DNA of 64,000 nucleotides from Dietzia alimentaria 72 (GCF_000226215.1 NZ_AGFF01000005.1:1-64000); one strand, 5' to 3'. Positions 1-8,732 are shown, numbered from the stretch's first letter. Notes: generated by a model from the letters alone, not told the origin. Program-made: numbers and translations.

Positions 1-58
1 GATGCAGGCGATTTCCTCTTCGCCGCGCCCCCGCCGCGAAGAGGAAATCGCCTGCATC
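1..58. repeat. Perfect inverted repeat at the window edge
   Basis: Positions 1-22 are the exact reverse complement of positions 37-58, around a GC-rich 14-base centre, so the region can fold into a 22-bp perfect hairpin. There is no T-run on either side, so a standard intrinsic terminator is unlikely, although it lies 46 bases beyond the stop of the minus-strand gene that ends at 104. The right arm is part of a repeat that recurs near 31.7 kb, so the hairpin looks like two head-to-head copies of that repeat, with the left copy running off the window. Confidence 0.85.
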
Positions 59-100
59 TGCCGAGTGGAAATGCGCGAAATCCTCTTTGCGGCGGGGTGG
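33..100. repeat. Dispersed 68-bp repeat, copy A
   Basis: This segment aligns without gaps to 31732-31799, with 58 of 68 positions identical by eye. The conserved core reads AAATCGCCTGCATC, then GCCGAGTGG, then GAAATCCT. Both copies are intergenic. It codes for nothing recognisable. Its function is unknown; a small REP- or MITE-like element is one possibility. Confidence 0.75.
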
Positions 101-103
101 TGG

Positions 104-1828
104 TCAGAACAGCTGCCGCAGGTTCGCGCGAGCGAGATCGATCAGTTCGTCGCCGCGGCCCGAAAGCACGGTCCGCAGCGAGTACAGCGTGAAGCCCTTG
201 GCCTGGGCGGCGCTGATGGTGGGCGGGATGGTCAGTTCCTGACGCTCCACCACCACGTCGAGCAGGGCGGGCCCGTCGTGGGCGAGGAAGTTCTCGACGG
301 CGCGGGGGAGGTCCTCGGACCGCTCCACGCGGATGCCCCTGATGCCGACGGCGTCGGCGACCCGGGAGAAGTCGGGGTTGGTCAGATCGGTGCCGAAGTT
401 GACGAAGCCGTCCGACTTCATCTCCACCTCGACAAAGTTGTACGAGGAGTTGTTGAAAACCACGATCTTGATCGGCAGTGCGTGCTGGACAACGGTGAGC
501 AGCTCACCCATCAGCATGGCGAGGCCACCGTCGCCGCACAGGGCGATCACCTGCCTGCCGGGCGCGGCCAACTGTGCGCCGATGCCCTGGGAGAGGGCGT
601 TGGCCATCGACCCGTGGGTGAACGAACCGATGATTCGCCGTCGCCCGTTCATGGTCAGGTATCGGGCGGCCCAGATCACCGGACTCCCCACGTCGGGAAG
701 GAAGATCGCGTCCCCGCTCGCGCCCTCGTCGAGCAGGCGGGTGAGGTACTGCGGGTGGATGGTCCGCTTTGAGGGCGTGGCGAGGTCGTCGAGCCTGCGC
801 CGGGTGGAGGCGAAGTGTTTGACGGCGTCGTCGAGATGCGACCGGTGCTGGTGGGTACGCAACAACGGCAGGAGCGCGCGGAGGGTCTCGGCGACCCCGC
901 CGACCAAGGGGATGTCCACGTGGGTGCGGCGACCGATCTGTTCGCCACGGATGTCGACCTGTATGACCGTGGCGTCCGGATAGAACTGCTGGTAGGGCAG
1001 GTCCGATCCCAGCACGAGCAACGTCTCGGCGGACATCATGGCTCGGTACCCGGAGGCGTACCCGAGCAGCCCGGTCATCCCGACGTCGTACGGGTTGTCG
1101 AACGCGACCCATTCCTTGCCACGCATCGCGTGGACGATCGGGGCCTTGAGTACGTCGGCGATCTCCAGTAGCTCGGCGTGGGCGCCAGCGCACCCGGCGC
1201 CCGCGAGGATGGTCACGTCCTCGCATCCGTCGAGCGCGGCGACAGCGCGACGGAGTTCGACATCGGCCGGGATCACGGTGCTGGACGTGGGCGTGACCGC
1301 GGCGACCTCGGCGGTGATCTCCTCGAGCGCCACGTCGCCGGGGAGCACCAGCACGGCCACGCCGCGCTTCTCGACAGCCGCCCTCATCGCGATCCGCAGC
1401 GTTCGGGGCATCTGCGCGGCTGAGGAGACGTGCTCGACGTAGACGCTGCACTCGCGGAAGAGTTCCTGCGGATGTGTCTCCTGGAAGTAGCCGGATCCGA
1501 TCTCTTCCGTCGGGATGTGGGCGGCGAGGGCCAGGACGGGCACTCTCGAGCGCTGGGCATCGAACAGCCCGTTGATGAGGTGGAGGTTTCCCGGACCACA
1601 GGAGCCGGCGCACACCGCGAGCTCGCCGGTCAGCGCCGCTTCCGCCGTCGCTGCGAAGGCGGCCGCCTCTTCGTGCCGGGTGACGACCCAGTCCACGGCT
1701 GCGTTCTGCCTGATCGCGTCGGTGACGCCGTTGAGCGAGTCGCCGGGTACGCCGTAGACGCGGCTGACCCCGGACTCGGCGAGGGTGTCGATAATGTGTC
1801 GCGCGACAGTGGCGGTCCGTGCGGTCAT
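104..1828 (-). CDS. poxB: Thiamine-diphosphate-dependent pyruvate:quinone oxidoreductase-like enzyme
   Basis: A 574-residue protein with the full three-domain layout of ThDP enzymes. The PYR domain carries the catalytic Glu in RHEE (about residues 51-54), a central FAD-type domain follows, and the PP domain has GDGG (about 432) followed 27 residues later by NN (about 459), the ThDP/Mg binding motif. Length and order match pyruvate dehydrogenase (quinone)/pyruvate oxidase, which decarboxylates pyruvate to acetate and passes electrons to quinone at the membrane. The ATG at 1828 has a GGAGG five bases upstream; the longer reading frame to 1888 lacks a site. Acetolactate synthase is a related alternative, but the sequence reads closer to PoxB. 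The substrate is inferred from family. Confidence 0.85.
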   Translation of the reverse strand: MTARTATVARHIIDTLAESGVSRVYGVPGDSLNGVTDAIRQNAAVDWVVTRHEEAAAFAATAEAALTGELAVCAGSCGPGNLHLINGLFDAQRSRVPVLALAAHIPTEEIGSGYFQETHPQELFRECSVYVEHVSSAAQMPRTLRIAMRAAVEKRGVAVLVLPGDVALEEITAEVAAVTPTSSTVIPADVELRRAVAALDGCEDVTILAGAGCAGAHAELLEIADVLKAPIVHAMRGKEWVAFDNPYDVGMTGLLGYASGYRAMMSAETLLVLGSDLPYQQFYPDATVIQVDIRGEQIGRRTHVDIPLVGGVAETLRALLPLLRTHQHRSHLDDAVKHFASTRRRLDDLATPSKRTIHPQYLTRLLDEGASGDAIFLPDVGSPVIWAARYLTMNGRRRIIGSFTHGSMANALSQGIGAQLAAPGRQVIALCGDGGLAMLMGELLTVVQHALPIKIVVFNNSSYNFVEVEMKSDGFVNFGTDLTNPDFSRVADAVGIRGIRVERSEDLPRAVENFLAHDGPALLDVVVERQELTIPPTISAAQAKGFTLYSLRTVLSGRGDELIDLARANLRQLF

Positions 1829-1947
1829 GACGCCTCCGCGTTCTCGGGGAGTACTCGTATCCGACGGGCCGGGCCGGGCCGCCGGCACCGCGAGCCTATC
1901 GCCCCGGGTCCGAGGGTGTCACGGGTTCGGGTCAAGCCCGGCGGCCG

Positions 1948-3411
1948 TTAACGGACGGCGGCGAGTTCGCGAACGGAGGCGTCCGACGGGTCGTCGACCT
2001 CGGCAGTCACCGGGGTGCGCGGGATGAGCAGCACCACCAGCGCGCCGGCTATCGCCGCACCCGCGCCCAGGAGGAAGCACAGTCGGAACATCTCCTCGGC
2101 GGGGACCTTCACGCCGCCCCCGAGGTCGGTGAGACGGCTGGTCAGCACGAGTGCCATGACCGCCCCGGCGATGGTGGTGCCCATCGAGCGCATGAGCGCG
2201 TTGACGCCGACGCCCGAACCTGCCTCGTTCGCGGGGCAGTTCTCCATGATGAGGGTGGGCATGGCGGCGTACCCGATTCCCACCCCGGCGCAGGCGATGC
2301 AGGTGGCGATGAGCAGCTGCCAGGGTTCGGCGGCGAAGGCGGCGGCGGAGAGGTAGCCGACGGCGATCACGGTAGCGCCCACGGCCAGGGTGACGCGGCC
2401 ACCGAACCGGGTGAGCATGCGGCTCGAGACCGGGGTGAACAGGAGCATCATCAGCCCGGCGGGCGCCATCCAGAGTCCCGCCCACAGCATGGTCTGCCCG
2501 AGGCCGTAGCCGGTCGATTCGGGCAGTTGCAGCAGTTGGGGAACGACGATCGACTGGGCCATCATCCCGAAGCCAATGAGTACGGCCGCGATGTTGGTCA
2601 GCAGGATGGGGCGCCTGGCGGTGGTGCGCAGGTCCACCAGGGGGTCCGGGTGACGGGTCTCATAGAACCCCCACGCCAGCAGGACGACGATACCGCCGAT
2701 GACCGCACCGAGCGTGAGGGGGGACGTCCAGCCCCAGTCGCCGCCCTTGGATATACCGCCGAGTACGGCCACCACGCCCACGGCCAGACCGAGGGCGCCG
2801 ACGGGGTCGAAACGAGAGTCGTCGGCGGTCGGGTAGTAGGGGACGACGACGACGGTGAGAATGACCATCGCCGCGGCGAGGCCACTGGCCACCCAGAACA
2901 GGATGTGCCAGTCGTAGTCCTCGGCGATCCAGGCAGCGAGCGGCAATCCGAGTGCACCGCCCACCCCGAGGGTGGCACTGATGCCCGCGACCGCGGAGTT
3001 CCGCATGGACGTCGGCACGGTCTCGCGCACAAAGCTGATGGCGACGGGGATGTACCCCATCGCGAAGCCCTGGAGGACGCGCCCCACGAGGACGGGGATG
3101 AGTGTCGACGAGAGGGCGCAGATGATCGATCCGGCGAGCATGAGCAGGGCCGAGGCGACCAGGACCGGCTTGCGGCCACGGATGTCGGCCACTCTCCCGG
3201 CGACAGGCATCGCCACGCCCCCGGCGAGCAGGGTGGCCGTCACCACCCAGGCGGAGTTACTGGGGTCTGTGCTCAGCAGTCGGGGCAGTTCGGGCTGGAT
3301 GGGGATGACGAGTGACTGCATCAATGCTGCACACATGCTCGAGAAGCCGAGCACCAGCACGATGAGTATCGGCGCGGCCGGGGCCTTCTTCTGGACGACT
3401 GCTTCTCTCAT
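1948..3411 (-). CDS. MFS drug exporter, DHA2 (EmrB/QacA) type
   Basis: A 487-residue polytopic membrane protein with about 14 hydrophobic segments, typical of the 14-helix DHA2 group of proton-coupled multidrug exporters. After the second helix it has GRVADIRGRKPVL, the MFS motif A loop between helices 2 and 3, and GRVLQGFAMG is the motif B-like helix 4 arginine. The ATG at 3411 has GGAAGGA just upstream. It is divergent from a MarR-family gene across a 114-base, comparatively AT-rich spacer with palindromes, the usual layout of an exporter controlled by a ligand-sensing repressor. The substrate cannot be told from sequence. Confidence 0.88.
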   Translation of the reverse strand: MREAVVQKKAPAAPILIVLVLGFSSMCAALMQSLVIPIQPELPRLLSTDPSNSAWVVTATLLAGGVAMPVAGRVADIRGRKPVLVASALLMLAGSIICALSSTLIPVLVGRVLQGFAMGYIPVAISFVRETVPTSMRNSAVAGISATLGVGGALGLPLAAWIAEDYDWHILFWVASGLAAAMVILTVVVVPYYPTADDSRFDPVGALGLAVGVVAVLGGISKGGDWGWTSPLTLGAVIGGIVVLLAWGFYETRHPDPLVDLRTTARRPILLTNIAAVLIGFGMMAQSIVVPQLLQLPESTGYGLGQTMLWAGLWMAPAGLMMLLFTPVSSRMLTRFGGRVTLAVGATVIAVGYLSAAAFAAEPWQLLIATCIACAGVGIGYAAMPTLIMENCPANEAGSGVGVNALMRSMGTTIAGAVMALVLTSRLTDLGGGVKVPAEEMFRLCFLLGAGAAIAGALVVLLIPRTPVTAEVDDPSDASVRELAAVR

Positions 3412-3445
3412 GGATCCTTCCGGTCGCAAGGGTGCCCTGCGTGTG

Positions 3446-3483
3446 TATGTAACATGCATTCTGGGTTTTGTGTACACTACATA
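3446..3483. promoter_or_regulatory. Putative MarR operator region between exporter and regulator
   Basis: The spacer contains TATGTA at 3446-3451 and its reverse complement TACATA at 3478-3483. Inside are ATGTaACAT (3447-3455) and the perfect 8-bp palindrome GTGTACAC (3470-3477). It is far more AT-rich than its surroundings and lies between two divergent starts. MarR-type regulators bind such palindromes; which one is the operator is inferred. Confidence 0.5.
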
Positions 3484-3525
3484 TCGCTTGTTGGCTGGGC
3501 AAGTCGATGCCGGAGGAGGCCACAT

Positions 3526-3999
3526 ATGAGAGCGGACGATCCCACTGGATGGGGCGGCGGAAACGCGCCCCTGGAGCGTCGACTGGCCTCAACTCTCACG
3601 CGGCTGGACAAGGAGCGCCGCGCGCTGGAGGGGTTCCAGCGCCTCGGCACAGCGGACCTCCGGCTTCTCTGGCTGTTCGCCGATGGTCGCGCCCGGACGC
3701 TGAGGGATGTTGCTGGTGAATTGGGGCTGGAGCAATCCACAGTCAACCGTCAGGTCAACGCTGCTGTCGGCGCGGGACTGCTCGAGCGGACCCGCAGGCC
3801 GGGGGGCACCGCGTACGACATCAACCGGACCGCGGACGGCAGGCGCACGTACGACGAGGTTTCCAGGTTCTCGATGGGGGTGTACGCCACGGCCCTCGAC
3901 GCCATGGGAGACGACGCCGCGGAGGAACTCGTCGTGCTTCTTCAGGACTTTCTCGGACATTTCCAGAGCGCCCTGGCGTCGTCGGACGGCGGCAGGTAA
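3526..3999 (+). CDS. MarR-family transcriptional regulator
   Basis: A 157-residue protein. The segment from about residue 45 to 105 has the winged-helix pattern of MarR proteins: a helix with LRLLWLFADG, a recognition helix around LGLEQSTVNRQVNAAV, and a wing around ERTRRPGGTAYD. Helices on both sides would form the dimer interface. The ATG at 3526 follows a strong GGAGGAGG at 3512-3519; the reading frame opens earlier but would cover the putative operators. It is divergent from the MFS exporter and probably represses both genes. The ligand is unknown. Confidence 0.82.
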   Translation: MRADDPTGWGGGNAPLERRLASTLTRLDKERRALEGFQRLGTADLRLLWLFADGRARTLRDVAGELGLEQSTVNRQVNAAVGAGLLERTRRPGGTAYDINRTADGRRTYDEVSRFSMGVYATALDAMGDDAAEELVVLLQDFLGHFQSALASSDGGR

Positions 4000-4060
4000 C
4001 TCTCCGAGCCCCGGCGGTCCGTGCAACGCGGTCTCTCCGCGCGCTTTCAGCAAGCCTTTC

Positions 4061-4066
4061 TATGCT
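4061..4066 (+). promoter_or_regulatory. -10 box (TATGCT) of a leaderless PAP2 transcript
   Basis: TATGCT is followed by seven bases and then GTG at 4074, the TANNNT-N6-8-start spacing of actinobacterial leaderless genes. It supports the GTG start over the ATG at 4062, which lies inside the hexamer. Confidence 0.6.
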
Positions 4067-4073
4067 TGCAGCT

Positions 4074-4766
4074 GTGCAGCACCACGAGTCCAGCTCGTCG
4101 CCGGACGTTGCCTCCGGCCGCTGGCGATTGACGCGGAGTAAGGTCCCCGCGGCTACATCCGCCAGCCTTCTCCTCCTCCTGCTCTCCATCCTCTTTGCCG
4201 TGCTAGCGGTTTTCGTGACCGTGCAACGCACACTTCCTTTCGATCGGCCGGTGATGTTGTGGCTCCACGGTGAGTCGAGCCCCGTGCTCACCGCGGTCAT
4301 GGAAGTGGTGACCCAGCTCGGTGGTCTCGTCGTGGTCCCTATCGCCGCGACCGGGATTGCCGCGGCGCTGTGGAGGGTCGGGTTCCGTTGGCGTGCGTCG
4401 CTGCTGGCGGTAGCGGTCCTCGGGTCGACAGCGCTCAATACCGTTCTCAAGTCGGTCTTCCGGCGGGCACGCCCGGACTTCTGGGAACCGCTGGTCGGGG
4501 AAAACTCCTACTCGTTCCCGAGCGGTCACGCGATGGCGACCATGTCGCTGGCAGTAGCGCTGGTGGTCCTCGCATGGAGTACGCGATGGAGATGGGCGGC
4601 GGTCACAGCGGGGGCGGTGTATGTGCTGGCCGTCGGGGTCTCACGGGTGTACCTGGGCGTGCACTATCCGAGCGACATCCTCGGGGGGTGGAGCGCGTCC
4701 GCGCTGTGGGTGGCGGTGGTCGTCGTCATCATGGGGCGCATCCAGTCGAAGCGCAGCCCGGCATGA
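4074..4766 (+). CDS. PAP2-family membrane phosphatase
   Basis: A 230-residue membrane protein with about six helices and the three-part PAP2 active-site signature in order: KSVFRRARP, PSGH and SRVYLGVHYPSD. These residues bind phosphate and form the phosphohistidine intermediate. Relatives dephosphorylate phosphatidic acid, phosphatidylglycerophosphate or polyprenyl diphosphates at the outer membrane face. The gene overlaps the next by ATGA at 4763-4766, so it is the first gene of a three-gene operon ending at 8652. A lipid substrate such as diacylglycerol pyrophosphate or phosphatidate would fit the neighbours, but is inferred. Confidence 0.85.
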   Translation: MQHHESSSSPDVASGRWRLTRSKVPAATSASLLLLLLSILFAVLAVFVTVQRTLPFDRPVMLWLHGESSPVLTAVMEVVTQLGGLVVVPIAATGIAAALWRVGFRWRASLLAVAVLGSTALNTVLKSVFRRARPDFWEPLVGENSYSFPSGHAMATMSLAVALVVLAWSTRWRWAAVTAGAVYVLAVGVSRVYLGVHYPSDILGGWSASALWVAVVVVIMGRIQSKRSPA

Positions 4767-6121
4767 CCGTCCGGGAGCTGCTCGGAACCTCGCTTCTGGG
4801 CACGCCGGCGCTGGTGACCGTGTGGGTACTGGTGCTGGCCGGCTTCACGGGCGTGGTGGTTATCGGATCCAAAGCCAGAGGCACGAACCGGGACGCTCGT
4901 TGCCGCTGGTGGACGCGCACGATTCCGGCCTGCATTGTCGCCGTGGCAGTTGTCACCTCGATCGGTGGCGTTCTCTTAGAGGGGGTGTTCAAGCCCTTTC
5001 CCGACGCGCTGCCGCGGACCGTCTACGTGTGGATCGCCCTGGGGGTGCTCGCGGTCATACTCGGGGGCACTGCGATTGCCCGTGCGAGTCGGCACCGTCG
5101 CCCGTGGCTGGTGGCGGGCGCTGTTCTCGCCGGACTGTCTGTAGTGGCGGGGGCCGCAGGCCAGGTCAACCGTGTGTATGCCGAGTTCCCCACTGTGGGC
5201 ACCGTGCTCGGGATCTCGGACTACCGCACCGTTCCGCTCGCCGACGTCATCGGTGCTGTTCCGGGGACGATCGGCGGCGACCTCCCGCCCGGCACACCGC
5301 TCGAGGCGGTGTGGACCCCGCCAGCGACCATGCCGACGAGCGGCGCGATCACCGAGGCGTCGATACCCGGCACCGCCTCGGGTTTCGTAGCGCGACCTGC
5401 GCAGATCTACCTGCCCCCGGCCTATTTCACTGAGCCGCGGCCCTTGTTGCCGGTGCTTGTACTGCTGGCCGGCCAGCCAGGGGAGCCGATGGACTGGGTG
5501 GTCTCCGGGCGGTTGCCTGAGGTGGCGGACGCGTTCGCGGCGCGTCATTCCGGACTCTCCCCGGTTGTGGTGGTGGCCGACCCGATCGGTGAGCCGCTCG
5601 GGAACACCCTGTGCGTCGATTCGAGTCACGGCAATGCGCGGACCTACCTCTCGAAGGATGTTCCCAACTGGATCCACGAGAACCTCCAGGTGGATACCGG
5701 GCCCGGCGCGATGGCCATCGGTGGTCTGTCCTTCGGTGGGACGTGCGCCCTGCAGATGGCGCTGTCCGACCCGGGGGTCTTTCCCACTTTCCTGGACATG
5801 TCAGGGCAGGGCGAGCCGACGATCGGGACCCGTCCGGCCACTGTCGAACAGTTCTTCGGCGGTGACGAGGCTGCGTTCCGCGAGCACAATCCTGCTGACC
5901 TCCTCGCGACCCGGCGGTTCCCCGGTCTTTCCGGTGCGTTCGTCTACGGATCCTCCGACTCCGAATACGGGCCGGCGGCCCGGGAGCTCCACAAAGCCAC
6001 TCTGGCGGCTGGGGTCGATGCCCACCTCAGTGAGCTCCCCGGGGGTCACAGTTACGCCGTGTGGTCGGCGGGTCTCCGGCAAGAACTGCCCTGGCTCGCC
6101 CAGCAGACAGGGTTAATCTGA
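4763..6121 (+). CDS. Membrane-anchored alpha/beta-hydrolase (esterase D / antigen 85-like)
   Basis: A 452-residue protein. The first 135 residues hold about four transmembrane helices, and the rest is an alpha/beta-hydrolase domain. The nucleophile elbow is GLSFGG with Ser at about 323, the likely acid is Asp at about 399 in GSSDSEYG, and the catalytic His is at about 429 in PGGHSYAVW. The fold resembles the esterase D/mycolyltransferase group. It starts inside the stop of the PAP2 gene and its own stop overlaps the ATG of the aminoacyl-lipid synthase-like gene at 6121, so all three are translationally coupled. A role as hydrolase of an aminoacylated lipid made by that neighbour is an inference from pairing. 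Confidence 0.82.
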   Translation: MTVRELLGTSLLGTPALVTVWVLVLAGFTGVVVIGSKARGTNRDARCRWWTRTIPACIVAVAVVTSIGGVLLEGVFKPFPDALPRTVYVWIALGVLAVILGGTAIARASRHRRPWLVAGAVLAGLSVVAGAAGQVNRVYAEFPTVGTVLGISDYRTVPLADVIGAVPGTIGGDLPPGTPLEAVWTPPATMPTSGAITEASIPGTASGFVARPAQIYLPPAYFTEPRPLLPVLVLLAGQPGEPMDWVVSGRLPEVADAFAARHSGLSPVVVVADPIGEPLGNTLCVDSSHGNARTYLSKDVPNWIHENLQVDTGPGAMAIGGLSFGGTCALQMALSDPGVFPTFLDMSGQGEPTIGTRPATVEQFFGGDEAAFREHNPADLLATRRFPGLSGAFVYGSSDSEYGPAARELHKATLAAGVDAHLSELPGGHSYAVWSAGLRQELPWLAQQTGLI

Positions 6122-8652
6122 TGAGGCGGGCCATCGCCACTGCTCGCCGGTACGCGGCCCGGGCGTGGACGAACTCGCCGTACACGGTCGCAATGCTGGT
6201 GCTCCTGTGGGTGCTCGCCGCGGTCACGGGAACCGCAACCCACGGTCCGGGCCCAGGGTTGGCCGAACTGGTCTCGGCGGGGTTGGCGCCCCTCGGCCAT
6301 GGCTACGTCTGGACCGTCGTCACTTCGGGTGTGTTCGTGTCCGGGATCGCGGACCTGGTCACCGCATCCCTGCTGCTGCTGGCGGTGGGGCCGGTCGCCG
6401 AGCGCCTGCTGGGCGGGGCCCGCATGCTCGCGGCCGCCCTCGCAGCCCAGATCGCGGCGGTTGTGGGCGGGATCGGGTTCGGCGTGCTCGTGCGTCACGT
6501 CCACACGTGGGTCGACCCGCTACCGTGGATCCTCGGCATCCTCCTGGCGTCGACGGCCAGGATGTCGGTCCTCTGGCGACGTCGGGTCCGCACCGTGGTC
6601 CTCGCTGCCCTCGTCACGCTCCTCCTGTTCGCCGGGCATCCACAGGACGCCATACGGTTGTCTGCGGCGCTCGCCGGACTGGTCGTGGGTATCGCTCTGA
6701 ACCGCGACTCGCACCACACTTCGCTGCTGGGCGGCTCAATCCGGGAGACCCGCACCCTGCTGGCCCTGGTGGTGGCGGCGACCGTGCTCGGGCCAGTACT
6801 GGTCTCGCTCACCTCGGGCGCGGTCGGGCCCCTCGCCCCATTGAGCCAGCTCGTCCGGGAAGTGCCGTACACGCCGGCGCAGGCCGCGGAGCTGTGCGCG
6901 CTGGACCACGGGGGGACTGAATGCTGGGATGCCACGCAGCTGCTCCGGCTCACTGGAGTCGGCCCGCTCGCCCTCACCCTTATGCCCACGCTCCTCGTCC
7001 TGGTGTTGACGAACGGACTGCGTCGCGGACGACGGGCCGCACTCTGGTGGGCTATCGCCGCGTACAGTGCGCAGCTCGCGGCATCGGCAGCCCTGCTCCT
7101 GCGGGGGCCGATCGAGGCGGGTCGTGGCCGGCGACTGTTGATCTTCGGCGCCGCCCCGCACACGCTCACCCTGTGGGTGGTATCCCCGCTCGTCGTCGTC
7201 GGCGGAATCCTGCTTGCGCTACTGGTGAGCGGCCGGTTCTTCCGGGTCCGGGCGAGTGCCCGCGCGGTCCGCCGAGCGACCCTGTCGATCGCGGCCGTCG
7301 TCTGTGGTGGGCTCGTCGTCTTTGTCGTTCTCGGAGTGTTCGTTACCAAAGGGGTGGCGGCCTCCGGGCTCTCGGACCCGTCCGTCGCCGCGCTCGTGCG
7401 CGACTACCCGGTCCGCCTCATCCCACCCGCTTACCTGGGACTGATCGGATCCGCCCTGCTCCCGGTCTCGGACGCGGCGACGATCCTGTTCGAATGGATC
7501 GGCGTAGTGGTCTGGGGCGGCGTCATCGTGGTGCTGTGGCGCCTCCTGCGCGCCCGCCGGACGGACGAGGACCCGGCGTCGGAAGGCCGACTCCGGGAAC
7601 TGCTGCACCGGCCGGGCGGGTCATCGATGTCGTGGATGACAACCTGGGCGGGCAACGAGTACTGGTTTACCCGACGACACCCACCGGAAGGACTGTCCGC
7701 AGTGGCGTTCCGGGTGGTGGGCGGGGTCGCACTGACGACCGCCGGTCCGGTGGGACCCGCTGATCAGGCCGGCCCGGCGGCCCTCGAGTTCGCCGAGCAT
7801 TGCGCACTTCAGGGGCTGAGCCCCTGCTTCTACTCGGTCGATGCCGGGCTTGAGACTGCGCTCCGGGCGGCGGGGTGGTCGTCGCTGCAGGTGGCGGAGG
7901 AGACCGTGATCACGCTGCCCGACCTGGCCTTCACCGGAAAGAAATTCCAGGACATCCGGACTGCTCTCAACCGGGCCCGGAAGGAGCAGGTGACGGCCGA
8001 GTGGACCGCATTCGACCGGGCCCCGCTCGCTCTGCGTCAACAGATCATTGCGATCTCGGAGGAGTGGGTGGCGGACAAAGGCCTGCCGGAGATGGGCTTC
8101 ACCCTCGGTGGGATCGAGGAATTGCGGGACCCCGAGGTGCGGCTGCTCCTCGCCGTCGACGATGACGACGTGGTCCACGGCGTGACCTCGTGGCTCCCCG
8201 TGTACCGCCGGGGCGTGCTCGTGGGCCTCACCCTGGACTTCATGCGTCGCCGCAGCGGCGGCTTCCGGCCGACCACTGAGTTCCTCATCGCCTCCGCGGC
8301 GATCGGGGCGAAGGACGAGGGCCTGGAGTTCCTCAGCTTGTCCGGAGCGCCGTTGGCGCACGGAGGCGGTGCCGGCAGAAACGCTGCCGGGACAGCAGCA
8401 GGGGACATATCGTCGCTGTCCGCGGTCCTGGACCGCGTCGGAGAGGCACTAGAACCGGTGTATGGCTTCCGCTCCCTTTTAGCCTTCAAGTCCAAGTTCG
8501 ACCCGGAATATCGGCCTCTGTACCTGTGCTATCCCGATGCGGCGGCGCTCCCGGCGATCGGAGTGGCGGTGGGTCGCTCCTATCTTCCGAAAGTGGGCCT
8601 GGGCGAGGGCACCCGCCTGGCGGCCACGTTGGGGCGCGCCCGGGGACGATGA
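6121..8652 (+). CDS. DUF2156 aminoacyl-lipid synthase with rhomboid-like and flippase-like membrane N-terminus
   Basis: An 843-residue protein. The N-terminal 500 residues are membrane helices: the first six or so resemble a rhomboid fold (segment around TVVTSGVFVSG) but lack an obvious Ser/His dyad. The C-terminal 330 residues match the DUF2156/LPG-synthase domain, with paired GNAT-like folds and segments such as NEYWFTRRHPPEG, YSVDAG and DFMRRR. MprF/LysX-family proteins use this domain to transfer an amino acid from aminoacyl-tRNA to phosphatidylglycerol or diacylglycerol, masking negative charge. The amino acid (Ala or Lys) and the lipid cannot be read from the sequence. The ATG overlaps the esterase stop (TGATGA). 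Confidence 0.8.
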   Translation: MRRAIATARRYAARAWTNSPYTVAMLVLLWVLAAVTGTATHGPGPGLAELVSAGLAPLGHGYVWTVVTSGVFVSGIADLVTASLLLLAVGPVAERLLGGARMLAAALAAQIAAVVGGIGFGVLVRHVHTWVDPLPWILGILLASTARMSVLWRRRVRTVVLAALVTLLLFAGHPQDAIRLSAALAGLVVGIALNRDSHHTSLLGGSIRETRTLLALVVAATVLGPVLVSLTSGAVGPLAPLSQLVREVPYTPAQAAELCALDHGGTECWDATQLLRLTGVGPLALTLMPTLLVLVLTNGLRRGRRAALWWAIAAYSAQLAASAALLLRGPIEAGRGRRLLIFGAAPHTLTLWVVSPLVVVGGILLALLVSGRFFRVRASARAVRRATLSIAAVVCGGLVVFVVLGVFVTKGVAASGLSDPSVAALVRDYPVRLIPPAYLGLIGSALLPVSDAATILFEWIGVVVWGGVIVVLWRLLRARRTDEDPASEGRLRELLHRPGGSSMSWMTTWAGNEYWFTRRHPPEGLSAVAFRVVGGVALTTAGPVGPADQAGPAALEFAEHCALQGLSPCFYSVDAGLETALRAAGWSSLQVAEETVITLPDLAFTGKKFQDIRTALNRARKEQVTAEWTAFDRAPLALRQQIIAISEEWVADKGLPEMGFTLGGIEELRDPEVRLLLAVDDDDVVHGVTSWLPVYRRGVLVGLTLDFMRRRSGGFRPTTEFLIASAAIGAKDEGLEFLSLSGAPLAHGGGAGRNAAGTAAGDISSLSAVLDRVGEALEPVYGFRSLLAFKSKFDPEYRPLYLCYPDAAALPAIGVAVGRSYLPKVGLGEGTRLAATLGRARGR

Positions 8653-8720
8653 TCGCCCCCGCTCCGGAGTCCGAACTCCACCCTGGGTACCGCCGTTCGT
8701 GGAACTCCCCGTCGACGCCC

Positions 8721-8726
8721 TAACCT
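8721..8726 (+). promoter_or_regulatory. -10 box (TAACCT), leaderless lysE-family gene
   Basis: TAACCT lies six bases before the GTG at 8733, a leaderless arrangement. Confidence 0.55.
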
Positions 8727-8732
8727 GAGGTC

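Noticed and set aside
1829-1947. Possible small gene or terminator between poxB and the MFS gene
   Set aside because: Only a GC-rich stretch with repeated GGGCC units; no stem strong enough and no frame with support.
4370-4762. Extended N-terminus of the esterase frame
   Set aside because: It overlaps the PAP2 gene in another frame and has no transmembrane or signal pattern; the ATG at 4763 fits the ATGA overlap.
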